The notes under the pieces: generated by a model | Database searches by the model: none | Told to the model about the DNA's origin: nothing | Seen by the model: only the letters and a program-made list of their open reading frames with translations | Shown: one piece after another, positions 1 to 8,043 of the stretch | Layout of the letters: every line of letters starts with the position of its first letter | Position numbering within the stretch: position 1 is the stretch's first letter | NCBI GenBank assembly: GCA_964448675.1 | Contig: CAYUZU010000031.1 | Location: 1 to 55,586 of the forward strand | From: CAYUZU01 sp964448675 | GTDB taxonomy: Bacteria > Planctomycetota > Phycisphaerae > UBA1845 > Fen-1342 | DNA: 55,586 bases | Direction: 5' to 3' | Program-made: the position numbers and the translations under genes

Positions 1-75
1 AAGTTAAACCACACGAAGGCCGCTTTTTCAATTCAGCCGTGAATAATCCGGGCTAACTGAATCGCGGAGTCTGTT

Positions 76-999
76 GTGAGTCACTTGCCACTTGGCGGTT
101 TGATCGTCATCGCGGTGGGGATCGGTTGTATCGCGGCGATCGTGGGGGCCTGGGTCTTCGGCCGCCGCCGCGGGGGGCGTGCCATGGCACTGATTCTGCC
201 GGCGCTGTTGCTGGTCGTGCTGGTCCCGGTCGTCGTCATCGCGATGCTCATCGGCGTACGCGTCGAAACAAGGGAGCGCGTTGCTGTCCAGGAAGCCCGC
301 GCGCGTGCGCCGGCTGAACGTGCCAAAGCCCGCGCATTGGTGGAGCACGACGTCGCTGCAATCGCCGACCGTGGCTACAGTATTGTCAAGCATGTGCCGG
401 ATGCCGAGGACTTCGACCGCTGGCTTGTAGACCGGATAGATACCAGCCCGCGTGTCGCCGGCGGAAAGCTCTTCGTTGGCAGCTACGCCACCCAGGTCTA
501 CATGCCGGGCACGGAGCCGCCGCAGCCCGGCGTCAGCCCGAACAACCCGGGGCATGAGCATATCGCCGCGCTGCACGGCGCCGTCGAATCGGACATCGTC
601 GCCAATCTCGGGAACTACCTTTTTGCGATGCAGCGCGCCCGCGGCAGGGGGTTCGAGCTCCCGGTTGCCCATACCTTGCCGCGCTTCCGCAACCAAGCCG
701 ATGCACACGCTCTCGCACGAAGAATCGTCGCGAAGTTGCCGATCGGAGATAATCAGACTGTACTCACGCGCGACCAGACGACTGGTGAGTACATACGCTT
801 TTTCGCACGCGAGGTCCGGATTGACCAGGACCTGATCCAGCAGGCTTTGTCGCACACCGCGGCAAGCCCGGGGGCTGCAGCGGTGACGACACGCCGCTCG
901 ACCTGGGTCATGATCATCGGCCTGTCCCTTGTACTCATCGTCGCCGGCATCCTGCTCAAGGCCGCCACCCGCCGGCACGTGCAGGCCGACACCGTCTGA
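76..999 (+). CDS. Unknown membrane protein, three predicted TM helices
   Basis: I do not recognise this 307-aa protein. It has two N-terminal hydrophobic helices (about residues 5-27 and 38-60), a soluble part of about 210 residues, and a C-terminal helix (about 276-297) followed by a short basic tail. The soluble part begins with an Ala/Arg-rich stretch that is probably helical. The three-helix layout would put the two ends on opposite sides of the membrane. The start is GTG at 76; no strong Shine-Dalgarno site precedes it. The next frame opens in a TGATG overlap with this stop, but the sigma factor downstream more likely starts at 1107. The coding assignment rests on the long frame and the clean membrane topology. 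Function unknown. Confidence 0.7.
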   Translation: MSHLPLGGLIVIAVGIGCIAAIVGAWVFGRRRGGRAMALILPALLLVVLVPVVVIAMLIGVRVETRERVAVQEARARAPAERAKARALVEHDVAAIADRGYSIVKHVPDAEDFDRWLVDRIDTSPRVAGGKLFVGSYATQVYMPGTEPPQPGVSPNNPGHEHIAALHGAVESDIVANLGNYLFAMQRARGRGFELPVAHTLPRFRNQADAHALARRIVAKLPIGDNQTVLTRDQTTGEYIRFFAREVRIDQDLIQQALSHTAASPGAAAVTTRRSTWVMIIGLSLVLIVAGILLKAATRRHVQADTV

Positions 1000-1019
1000 T
1001 GGCGTGGGGCGCGGCGCGG

Positions 1020-1048
1020 TTGGCCCGCGCCGGGCGCCGCGGTATCCT
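1020..1048 (+). promoter_or_regulatory. Candidate promoter of the ECF sigma gene
   Basis: TTGGCC (1020-1025), a 17-base spacer and TATCCT (1043-1048) each match the housekeeping consensus at 4 of 6 bases. If real, transcription starts near 1055, inside the frame open from 999. That would favour the internal ATG at 1107 as the translation start. Inference from motif and spacing only. Confidence 0.35.
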
Positions 1049-1106
1049 GGTAGAAAGGAGGGCCGTCAAGATCATCGAACGCGTCCTCACGCTGCCGGAG
1101 ACCGCG

Positions 1107-2006
1107 ATGCCGACCAACGACGCCGACAGCTACCTGGTCGAGGCCGTCCAGCGCGGCGATCAGCAAGCCTGGAGCGAGCTGATCGACCGCTACCAGGGGC
1201 GGCTCGTCAGCTTCGTTCGGCGGCGCCTGACGGATCGCAGTGAGGCCGAGGACATCGTGCAGGAGACCTTTCTCGGGTTGCTGCGCAGCATGACCAACTA
1301 CGACCCGAATCGTTCGATCGAGACCTACCTTTTCGCGATTGTCCGTAACAAGCTGAGTGACCACCTGCGGCGGCGGCAGAAGGGCCAACGGCAGAGCCTC
1401 GACCAACTCGAGATGGATGATGCGCCCGACGTCTGGGTGGATGCCGAGACACCCAGCCGCTATGTCGCCGGCCAGGAGAACGTCGCGTCGCAACGCCAGG
1501 CGCTGGTGAGCTGCCTGCGGCAGTGGGTGGAACACTGCACGGCGCAGCGGCGTTTTCAGGATCTGGTCATCATCGAGATGCTCGTCGTGCTCGGCCTGCG
1601 CAACAAGGAGGTCGCTGCCGACCTGGAGATGACCGAGCCGGCGGTGGCGGGCGTGAAGTTCCGCGTCCTGGAGCAATGGCGGAACCTGACGCAGGCGGCC
1701 GCCGCCAGCCACGAGTGGCAGGAGGCCGACCTGGCCGAGAACAGCACGGTCGCGAAGATCTGGCACGAAGAGGGGGTGTCATGCCTGAAGCGTTCGACGC
1801 TGGGGCGCTTTCTGCTGGGGGCGCTCGATGAAGAGTGGAACCACTACATCGATTTTCACGTGAACCTGGCGGACTGTGATCGCTGCAACGCGAACCTCGA
1901 CGATCTGCGCAGCGAAGATGAGCGTGACGCCGACGCCCGCGACCAGTTCCGCGAGCGTTGTTTCGCGTCGAGTGTGGGGTTCCTGTCACGCACGCCGGAG
2001 TCGTAG
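1107..2006 (+). CDS. ECF-type RNA polymerase sigma factor with Cys/His C-terminal tail
   Basis: A sigma-70 family ECF factor, 299 aa from the ATG at 1107. Region 2 is seen in YQGRLVSFVRRRL and EAEDIVQETFLGLLRS, followed by the -10-recognition helix around YLFAIVRNKLSDHLRR. Region 4 is the helix-turn-helix around LRNKEVAADLEMTEPAVAG. After region 4 comes an extra tail of about 80 residues with STLGRFLLGALDEEWNHYI and HVNLADCDRC, a segment I recall from planctomycete sigma factors that may bind a metal. The frame is open from 999 (overlapping the upstream stop), but its first 36 residues are Ala/Arg-rich and look non-coding. A candidate promoter lies inside that stretch. No separate anti-sigma gene is adjacent, so the tail may do the regulating (inference). 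Confidence 0.85.
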   Translation: MPTNDADSYLVEAVQRGDQQAWSELIDRYQGRLVSFVRRRLTDRSEAEDIVQETFLGLLRSMTNYDPNRSIETYLFAIVRNKLSDHLRRRQKGQRQSLDQLEMDDAPDVWVDAETPSRYVAGQENVASQRQALVSCLRQWVEHCTAQRRFQDLVIIEMLVVLGLRNKEVAADLEMTEPAVAGVKFRVLEQWRNLTQAAAASHEWQEADLAENSTVAKIWHEEGVSCLKRSTLGRFLLGALDEEWNHYIDFHVNLADCDRCNANLDDLRSEDERDADARDQFRERCFASSVGFLSRTPES

Positions 2007-2072
2007 CGGCTGCTCCGGCCGGACCAGACACTGTGGACACGAGTGGCACAATCGCGGCGGTACGGGGTGGGG

Positions 2073-2936
2073 CTATACGAGTTCGCGCGTCGCGTCGGCG
2101 GGATTGGCGGGGTTGAAGCGGACCAGAGCGAGTTCCGGGCCGTCATACGCCGCCGAGAGGCAATGCGTAGCGCCGATCTGGTCGGACCATGAGCCCGTGA
2201 GGCGGGCGGTTTCGTGGATATGACCGTGGAGCGTGAGCAGCGGCCGGCGCTCTTCGACGAAGCGGCGGATCGCGATGCTGCCGACATGCACGTCGACCGG
2301 GGCATGGTCCACGGTCTTGCCGTCGAGCGCGGCACGGTCCAGGTTGGTCTGGTAGGGGGGCGAGTGAAAGAGGAAGATCGCCTGGTCGACGGGCCGTTCG
2401 CCAACCAGTGCCGCCAGTTCTCCCTGAATCGTCGTGTGACGAATGTGGTGCGCGGCGACCGGGACGGAGCGCACGCCCTCCTCCGGAGACACGCACCCCG
2501 GGTCGACGTAGCGCGACACGTCGTAGCGCTCCCAGTCCTTGAGCTGAAACGGCGTCGGCGGCACGCAGGCGTAGCCGTAGACGTCGTATTCGCCGAACGC
2601 CATGCGGCGATCATGGATGTAGTGCCACACTCCCGCCGTGGCGGCGGCGATCATGGCCGCTTCTTCCGAGCGGCTGTCGTCGTTGCCGAGGATCGCAAAG
2701 ACCTGTGGATAGTCCGCGCCGAGCGTGTCGCGCAGCCGAGCAAAGCCGCGTGCCATGAAGCCCGTGATGAAGTCCTGGTGATCGAAATCGAGCGCTTCGA
2801 GCGCCGAAAGCCCGGAGGGCAGCAGGTCGCCGCCGAGGAAGACAGCGGCGGGCCGCTCGGCCGCGACCAGCCGCCAGAGTGCGCGGTAGCGGTCGACCGA
2901 GCCATGCAGATCAGACACGAAGAAACACAGCGGCAT
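2073..2936 (-). CDS. Calcineurin-like metallophosphoesterase
   Basis: A 287-aa protein with all the metallophosphoesterase motifs in order: SDLHG (D-x-H), GGDLLP, LGNDD (GN[DH]), LFHSPP and HGHIHE (G-H-x-H). These bind the two metals and the scissile phosphate. The protein has no signal peptide and is probably cytoplasmic. The start at 2936 has GGGAG eight to nine bases upstream. It is the last gene of the -strand run gdhA / ATP-grasp / ATP-grasp-NTase, 74 bases after the stop of the latter, so cotranscription is likely. The substrate cannot be told from sequence; nucleotides or phosphoproteins are both possible. Placement after an ATP-grasp/nucleotidyltransferase protein suggests it may reverse that protein's modification (speculative). 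Confidence 0.9.
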   Translation of the reverse strand: MPLCFFVSDLHGSVDRYRALWRLVAAERPAAVFLGGDLLPSGLSALEALDFDHQDFITGFMARGFARLRDTLGADYPQVFAILGNDDSRSEEAAMIAAATAGVWHYIHDRRMAFGEYDVYGYACVPPTPFQLKDWERYDVSRYVDPGCVSPEEGVRSVPVAAHHIRHTTIQGELAALVGERPVDQAIFLFHSPPYQTNLDRAALDGKTVDHAPVDVHVGSIAIRRFVEERRPLLTLHGHIHETARLTGSWSDQIGATHCLSAAYDGPELALVRFNPANPADATRELV

Positions 2937-3010
2937 GGATGTCGCTCCCGTTTCGTGCGGCCGGCGGGCCGTGCCCGCCTACCGGCCCGCCGCGCGACGC
3001 CCGGCGGCCG

Positions 3011-6000
3011 TTACGCCTCGGTTGGGCTGACGGCCTCCTCTTCCTCGCTTCGGGCGGGTTGGCCGAGGGGCAGCTCGCGGGCCGCATCCGTCACCGCGCC
3101 GATCTTGACCGCGTAGCTCGAACGCCGCGCGATATCCTCATCCGAGATGATGTGCACATCGAGCAGACCGTCGGTGCGGTAGCCCGTGCGCAGGTAGTTG
3201 ATCTCGCTCAGCGAGAGGCTCCAGCCGTCAAACCACTGCTGCAATTCGCGCCGCTGGACCGCGGTGCCGACGAAATGCACGAGCAGGTCGATGTCGCTGG
3301 CCGGGCCCGCGGTCGCGTTCTTGGTGCTGCCGAAGACGTACAGGGCCTTGACGCCGAAGCGCTGCGGATCCAGGCAGCGCGCGATGCTCTCGGCCATGCG
3401 GGCGCGCCAGCGCCAGTCGGGCTCGTCCGGCGCCGCGGCCGGCCGTTGCAGATCCTCGCCATGCGACGGCAAGGTGACCGGCTCGGTGAGCACCGCGACG
3501 GCCTCGTCGAGGTCGGCGTTCATCAGCACGTACAGCACCTGGCCCGCGGCGACCTTGGGGACGTCGATCACGTGCAGCGTGTCGGCCAGCGACGCGAATT
3601 CCGGCGCCAGCTCGGGCAACAGGTTGGGCGCGTCGCGCAGGAAGGCCTCGTTGAAGACGGCGTGGTCCTCGTCGGGATACAGCGGCAAATAGCGGATCTC
3701 CGCCTCGACCAGGTCCTGGAAGAAATGCGTCCCGAAGGACAGGTCCGGCGTGTAGTCGCCCTTCTTACGTGCGATCTCGATGAGCATCGCCGTGTTGCTG
3801 ATGTCGGAATAGGTCACCGGCACGCCGAGCTTGATATCGCCCCGGCTGCCCCAGCGTCCCGGTCCCATCAGGATGAACTGCCGCTTGGGCAGCAGTTTGT
3901 TGAGCTGCCCGACGGCGCGGCCGACGGTCAGCAGCTCTTCGCGGCTGCCGAGCTCGCCGTACTTCTCCGGGTCGACATAGACGATGTGCGTAATGTTCGG
4001 CACGGTGCCGTTGGAGATGTAGCGCTGCGCGGTGAAGATGAGCCGGGCGTCGGGAATGTCGCGCGGGATCGGCGCGGGCCGGGCGTACTTGGCGGGGGCC
4101 TGGGCCCGGCACTGCAACAGGTAGAGGTCCTTGCCGTCACACGCGAACTCGATATCCGCCGGGTGCTGCAATTCCCTTTGCAGCAGCGTAAGCAGCGCGT
4201 GGATTTGCTTGATGAACGGTGTGCGACTCAGGAGGCCCTCGAAGGTGACGACGAGATCGTCGCGCTCGAAGTCGACGCCGCCGATCATGGGGTGTTGCAG
4301 GTGGCTGTCGCGATAGACCGACACCATCTTCTCGACCGCCGGCATTTCGTCACCGACCTGCCGCAGGAACTCGGCCACCTCCACCGTCTCGAACTCGTTG
4401 GTGCGCAGGTTGATCACGTCCATGTAACGCGGCGCGTAACGCACGACTTCCTCGGGCGTGGCGTTGGCGCGCAGGCCCGGCTGGCCGGGGGAGACGAGAA
4501 TCGGGTAATCATCGCCCAGGCGGTCCACGGCGCGCGTGCCGAGCCCGGGCACCAGCCGCACCAGCCCGTCCTCCTGCTTGATGCGCGGCGACCAGCGGAA
4601 CTCGTTGTGGCTGAAGGCGACGCCGGCGAATGCGGGGAGGTAATAATCGCCGACCTGGGTGCCGATGACTTCCTGGATGAGCACGCCCATGCCTTCCTGA
4701 AAGTCCAGCAGGTTGCGCTCGGCGCGGTACTGGATCGGGTCGGGGGCGAACGTCGACGCGTAGACCTCGGCGATGGCGTCGGTCAGTGCTTCGAGCTTCT
4801 CCTGCTTGGTGCCGCGATTGGCGAGGAACAGGCTCTTGTACTTGCCCGAGAACGCCGCTCCGAAGCGGTCCTCCAGCAGGCTCGAGCTGCGCACGATCAA
4901 CGGCCGGTCGCCGAGATCGTCCAGTGCCAGCGACAGCCCCTTGAGGATGTTCGCCGAGAACTGCGAGTTCTTGAAGACCTGCACGATGTCCGGGTACTCC
5001 TGGCGGACCTCGTCGATCTCCTTGTATTTCTGCGAGAACACGTCCTCCAGGTGATTGCAGTAGACGAAATCGTGCATGCCGTCCGATGTCAGGTACCACG
5101 TCTTGGGCGTCTTCAGCTCGGCCAGCAGCTCGTTCTCGTGCTGGTTCTGCTGCACGATCTGGTACGCCAGGAACAGCCCGGCCCCCTTGCCGCCGGTCTT
5201 GCCGTGGCCGTGCGTCGGGTAGATCAGCCGGCCGATGAGCTGGTGAAAGTCCTTGATCTCGACGTAGTTCTTGGCGACGTTGATGTACTCGAGCTGGTCG
5301 GACAAAAAGCGCCGCACCAGCGATACCAGCAGCCCCTTGCGTGTCGATGGCGAGAGCTCGACCTCGCCGTGGCCGGCGTGCTGATAGCGCTGGATCGCGT
5401 CACTGACCTCCGAAATCGACGTGTGATAGTTCTCGAGCGTGTTGACGAGGAAGCTGGCGCGATCCTGCTTGATCCAGTGATGCACGCACGAGATGATCTC
5501 GTCGTCGCTCAGGTGCCGGGCCGCCAACTCGAAGACTTCGTCCGCCAGCGTCATCGCCGAGGGCTGCTTGCCGCGGTTGCGCGGCCGGTTGGACTCGAAG
5601 TAGACCTCCGGCTCGTCGGGGTTGCTGCGCGGGCGGAAGTCCTGCAGCAGCTCGCGCGCCTCCTTTACGCCGCTCCAGCACAGGTGGTTGATCATCTTCC
5701 GCGCCACCCGCATCAGCAGGCTCTGGTCCGTGCGCCGCAGGAGATCGAGAATCGCCTCCCAGTCATGCCCGCCGCGCCGCCGTACCGGCTCCGGCTTCTG
5801 CATCGCGCGCATGGCGTCCAGCAGCTGGCGGTGCGTGATGCAGCTGCTCAGCCGGTCGGCGACGGTCTCCAGCAGCTTGCGCTCTTCCTTGAGAAACGGT
5901 CCCTCGTCGGCGTTGGGCATTTGCTCGAGGTAGGCCACCTCCACCGTGCCGACCTCGCTTCCGTACAGGCGGATCGTCGCTTTCTGCATCCAGTCCGTCT

Positions 6001-6232
6001 CGCGGAAGTCACCAAACGCGTATGTCTCGCCGCGATAGGTGATCCGCGCCACACAGATGTCCGGGTACTGCCAGCCCGGCGGGATCACGTCGATCACCCC
6101 GCGAAAGACCTCCTCGAGCGAGAGGTCCGGCGCGTTGATGATCTCCTCCACCCGGTACAGGCAGTTGAGCTCCTTCGCCCGCTCCTTCAGCGAACGAAGA
6201 ATGTCGGCCACACGATCATGCTGTTCCGTCAT
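3011..6232 (-). CDS. PPDK_N ATP-grasp protein with N-terminal GAF-like region and C-terminal nucleotidyltransferase domain
   Basis: A multidomain protein of 1073 aa. Residues about 10-135 resemble the GAF-like sensor region of some histidine kinases (IPPGWQYPDICVARI, GTVEVAYLE, DEGPFLKEER). Residues 155-330 look helical. Residues about 343-715 form a PEP synthase/PPDK-type ATP-grasp module: GKTGGKGAG near 345, RSSSLLED at 449-455, and the closing DIEFACDGKDLYLLQCR. Residues about 740-850 (GRWGS, LGVPV, GTHFF) recur in the upstream paralogue. Near 950-1050 lies a polymerase-beta-type nucleotidyltransferase with YVFGS and SDID (979-982). There is no swivel histidine motif (TGGxTSHA) and no PEP-binding TIM barrel, so it is not a normal PEP synthase. 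The frame is open from 6271, but the ATG at 6232 has GGAG upstream and is preferred. It follows the paralogue by 25 bases. Confidence 0.88.
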   Translation of the reverse strand: MTEQHDRVADILRSLKERAKELNCLYRVEEIINAPDLSLEEVFRGVIDVIPPGWQYPDICVARITYRGETYAFGDFRETDWMQKATIRLYGSEVGTVEVAYLEQMPNADEGPFLKEERKLLETVADRLSSCITHRQLLDAMRAMQKPEPVRRRGGHDWEAILDLLRRTDQSLLMRVARKMINHLCWSGVKEARELLQDFRPRSNPDEPEVYFESNRPRNRGKQPSAMTLADEVFELAARHLSDDEIISCVHHWIKQDRASFLVNTLENYHTSISEVSDAIQRYQHAGHGEVELSPSTRKGLLVSLVRRFLSDQLEYINVAKNYVEIKDFHQLIGRLIYPTHGHGKTGGKGAGLFLAYQIVQQNQHENELLAELKTPKTWYLTSDGMHDFVYCNHLEDVFSQKYKEIDEVRQEYPDIVQVFKNSQFSANILKGLSLALDDLGDRPLIVRSSSLLEDRFGAAFSGKYKSLFLANRGTKQEKLEALTDAIAEVYASTFAPDPIQYRAERNLLDFQEGMGVLIQEVIGTQVGDYYLPAFAGVAFSHNEFRWSPRIKQEDGLVRLVPGLGTRAVDRLGDDYPILVSPGQPGLRANATPEEVVRYAPRYMDVINLRTNEFETVEVAEFLRQVGDEMPAVEKMVSVYRDSHLQHPMIGGVDFERDDLVVTFEGLLSRTPFIKQIHALLTLLQRELQHPADIEFACDGKDLYLLQCRAQAPAKYARPAPIPRDIPDARLIFTAQRYISNGTVPNITHIVYVDPEKYGELGSREELLTVGRAVGQLNKLLPKRQFILMGPGRWGSRGDIKLGVPVTYSDISNTAMLIEIARKKGDYTPDLSFGTHFFQDLVEAEIRYLPLYPDEDHAVFNEAFLRDAPNLLPELAPEFASLADTLHVIDVPKVAAGQVLYVLMNADLDEAVAVLTEPVTLPSHGEDLQRPAAAPDEPDWRWRARMAESIARCLDPQRFGVKALYVFGSTKNATAGPASDIDLLVHFVGTAVQRRELQQWFDGWSLSLSEINYLRTGYRTDGLLDVHIISDEDIARRSSYAVKIGAVTDAARELPLGQPARSEEEEAVSPTEA

Positions 6233-6257
6233 GCCAACGCTCCGCAATACGCGGGAA

Positions 6258-8015
6258 TCAATCGGGCACAATCACACCGCGGCCCTGCCGCCCGTCGACA
6301 CGCACCCGCAGCGGCGACGACAACTGTACATGGCGCACGAAGGGCGTCTCGGTGGCCGCGGGCCGGGTATCGAGCCAGTCCCAATCGATGGTATACGGCC
6401 CGCTGTGCCTCACGGTGAAGTACTGCACGTGAAAACTGATCATGTTGTGGAAAAAGTGTGAGCCCTGGCTGGCATCCACGTTCATGTCCGGCAGCGTCGC
6501 CTCGACGATCACCCGCGCCCCGGAAATCTGCGGCCAGGTCACCGGAATCCCCAGCCACGGGTCGCTGCTGCCCCAGCGCCCGAAGCCGATCAACAGATAC
6601 GGCCGGCCCGCCTCGACCAGCACCCGGTTGAATCGCTCGATCTGCGTCGCGATGGCGGGCGTGTGCTTGGCCTCAAAGGTCGCCGGCTTCACGTAGACCA
6701 CGTCGCTGATGGTCCGGCTTTCGCCATTGCCCAGCACCGTCTCACTGGCCACCAGGGCCTGCTCGCTGTGCAACTCGGCGTCGGACACCGCGACGGCCTC
6801 GCCGGCCACCATCATCGGCCGCACCTGCAGAAAGCCGAACCGCGCCGGCAGGCCGCGCTTGCGGTCCAGCGTCAGCGCGAACTCGATCTCGACATCGGTT
6901 GCCAGCGATTGCCTGCACTGCGCCGCGAGCCGCTCGATCAATGCGTTGAGCGGCACGTCGCCCAGCTCCAGGATGCGGCTGAAGGTGATCGCCCGCGGCC
7001 CGTCCCGTCCCGTGCCGATCGTCAACCGATCCGAGTCGGGGTCGTACGTCGACGCCGTGTAGCGCAGCACGTCGTCCCACTCCGCCACATCCAGGCCCGC
7101 GGCCACCAGATGCTCCTCCTCATTGACCGGGTCGTACGGCGCGGGCTGCATGCTGACCGCCCAGAACCGTGTCTGCGTGTTCCGCAACAAGTCAGCGGCC
7201 GAGGCGAACGGGGGCTGGTGATGCGGAAAGCGCGGACTGTACGTCCACGTGACGCCGCCATCGACGATCGTCTTGCCCAGGCCCAGGGCGAGGTTCACTA
7301 CCCCGTCTTCGGGGCGGGCCGGGCCGGTGGGATAATAGTTGTGCGTACGCGCCACGCCGGAGACGATGGGGTAGAACCGCTCGTCAAACCGCTCGCCGAC
7401 GACTTCCTGCACGACGACGGCCATACGCTCGCGCTCGATCGGCTCTTCGATCATGCGCATGTAGCGCTTCGCGTCGGCGAAGAACGTCGATGCCCAGATG
7501 AACTTGATCGCCTCCCCCAGCTTCTTGAACCGATCGCCCGGCGAGGACTGGTTGTTCGGGATCATCTTCGTGGCGTAGACCCCCGCGAAGGGGTGTCGCA
7601 GCGCATCTTCCAGCAGGCTCGACGACCGCACCGCCAGCGGCGTGTGGACCGCGCCGATCAACGCGCGCAAGTCGCCCGCGATCGTCGCCGGCAACTCGGC
7701 CCTGACGAAAGCGTGTGCGATTCGCTCGTCAGGCAGGTCATCCAGCGCGACCTCGTACAGGTCATTGTGTTTCATGAACTGCTCGAAGACATCCGTGGCG
7801 ATCACGGTCAGGCGGGGAATACCGATGGTCATGCCTGGAAAAGCCGAAGCGAGGTTCGCCTCGGACAGGATGCGCTTGGCGGTGGCCAGTCCGAGGGCCT
7901 TGCCGCCGATTTCGCCGCCGCCGATCACGGTGAAAGCTTCGTCAGATTCGAAGAAGCGTCGATCGAACGACGGGAACATGCCAGCGTTGGATGGCTTGCC
8001 CATCGATCTGCTCAT
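6258..8015 (-). CDS. PPDK_N-type ATP-grasp protein lacking swivel and PEP-binding domains
   Basis: A 585-aa protein. The ATP-grasp module opens with GGGEIGGKALGLA (about 32-44), followed by AVRSSSLLED (about 128-137) and closing with DVEIEFAL and GFLQVRPM near 380-405. These are the ATP-binding features of the PEP synthase/PPDK N-domain. The C-terminal 150 residues hold LIGFGRWGSSDPWLGIPV and GSHFFHNM, homologous to the block in the downstream 1073-aa protein. No phosphohistidine domain (TGGxTSHA) and no C-terminal TIM barrel are present, so any phosphoryl acceptor is unknown. It sits 28 bases after gdhA and 25 bases before its paralogue, clearly one transcription unit. The start could be 8015 or the in-frame ATG at 8003; neither has a strong ribosome site. 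An automatic name of PEP synthase would be misleading. Confidence 0.88.
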   Translation of the reverse strand: MSRSMGKPSNAGMFPSFDRRFFESDEAFTVIGGGEIGGKALGLATAKRILSEANLASAFPGMTIGIPRLTVIATDVFEQFMKHNDLYEVALDDLPDERIAHAFVRAELPATIAGDLRALIGAVHTPLAVRSSSLLEDALRHPFAGVYATKMIPNNQSSPGDRFKKLGEAIKFIWASTFFADAKRYMRMIEEPIERERMAVVVQEVVGERFDERFYPIVSGVARTHNYYPTGPARPEDGVVNLALGLGKTIVDGGVTWTYSPRFPHHQPPFASAADLLRNTQTRFWAVSMQPAPYDPVNEEEHLVAAGLDVAEWDDVLRYTASTYDPDSDRLTIGTGRDGPRAITFSRILELGDVPLNALIERLAAQCRQSLATDVEIEFALTLDRKRGLPARFGFLQVRPMMVAGEAVAVSDAELHSEQALVASETVLGNGESRTISDVVYVKPATFEAKHTPAIATQIERFNRVLVEAGRPYLLIGFGRWGSSDPWLGIPVTWPQISGARVIVEATLPDMNVDASQGSHFFHNMISFHVQYFTVRHSGPYTIDWDWLDTRPAATETPFVRHVQLSSPLRVRVDGRQGRGVIVPD

Positions 8016-8043
8016 TCATGCCGGCCGGGCCGCGCCGCGCGCC

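Noticed and set aside
2879..6418. Very long + strand open frame (1179 codons) opposite the ATP-grasp/nucleotidyltransferase gene
   Set aside because: It is antisense to a protein with clear domain motifs. Its own translation is Arg/Val/Gln/His-rich with no motif, a usual artefact of high GC.
3011..8015. Naming the two ATP-grasp proteins phosphoenolpyruvate synthase
   Set aside because: Neither has the phosphohistidine swivel domain nor the PEP/pyruvate-binding barrel required for that reaction.
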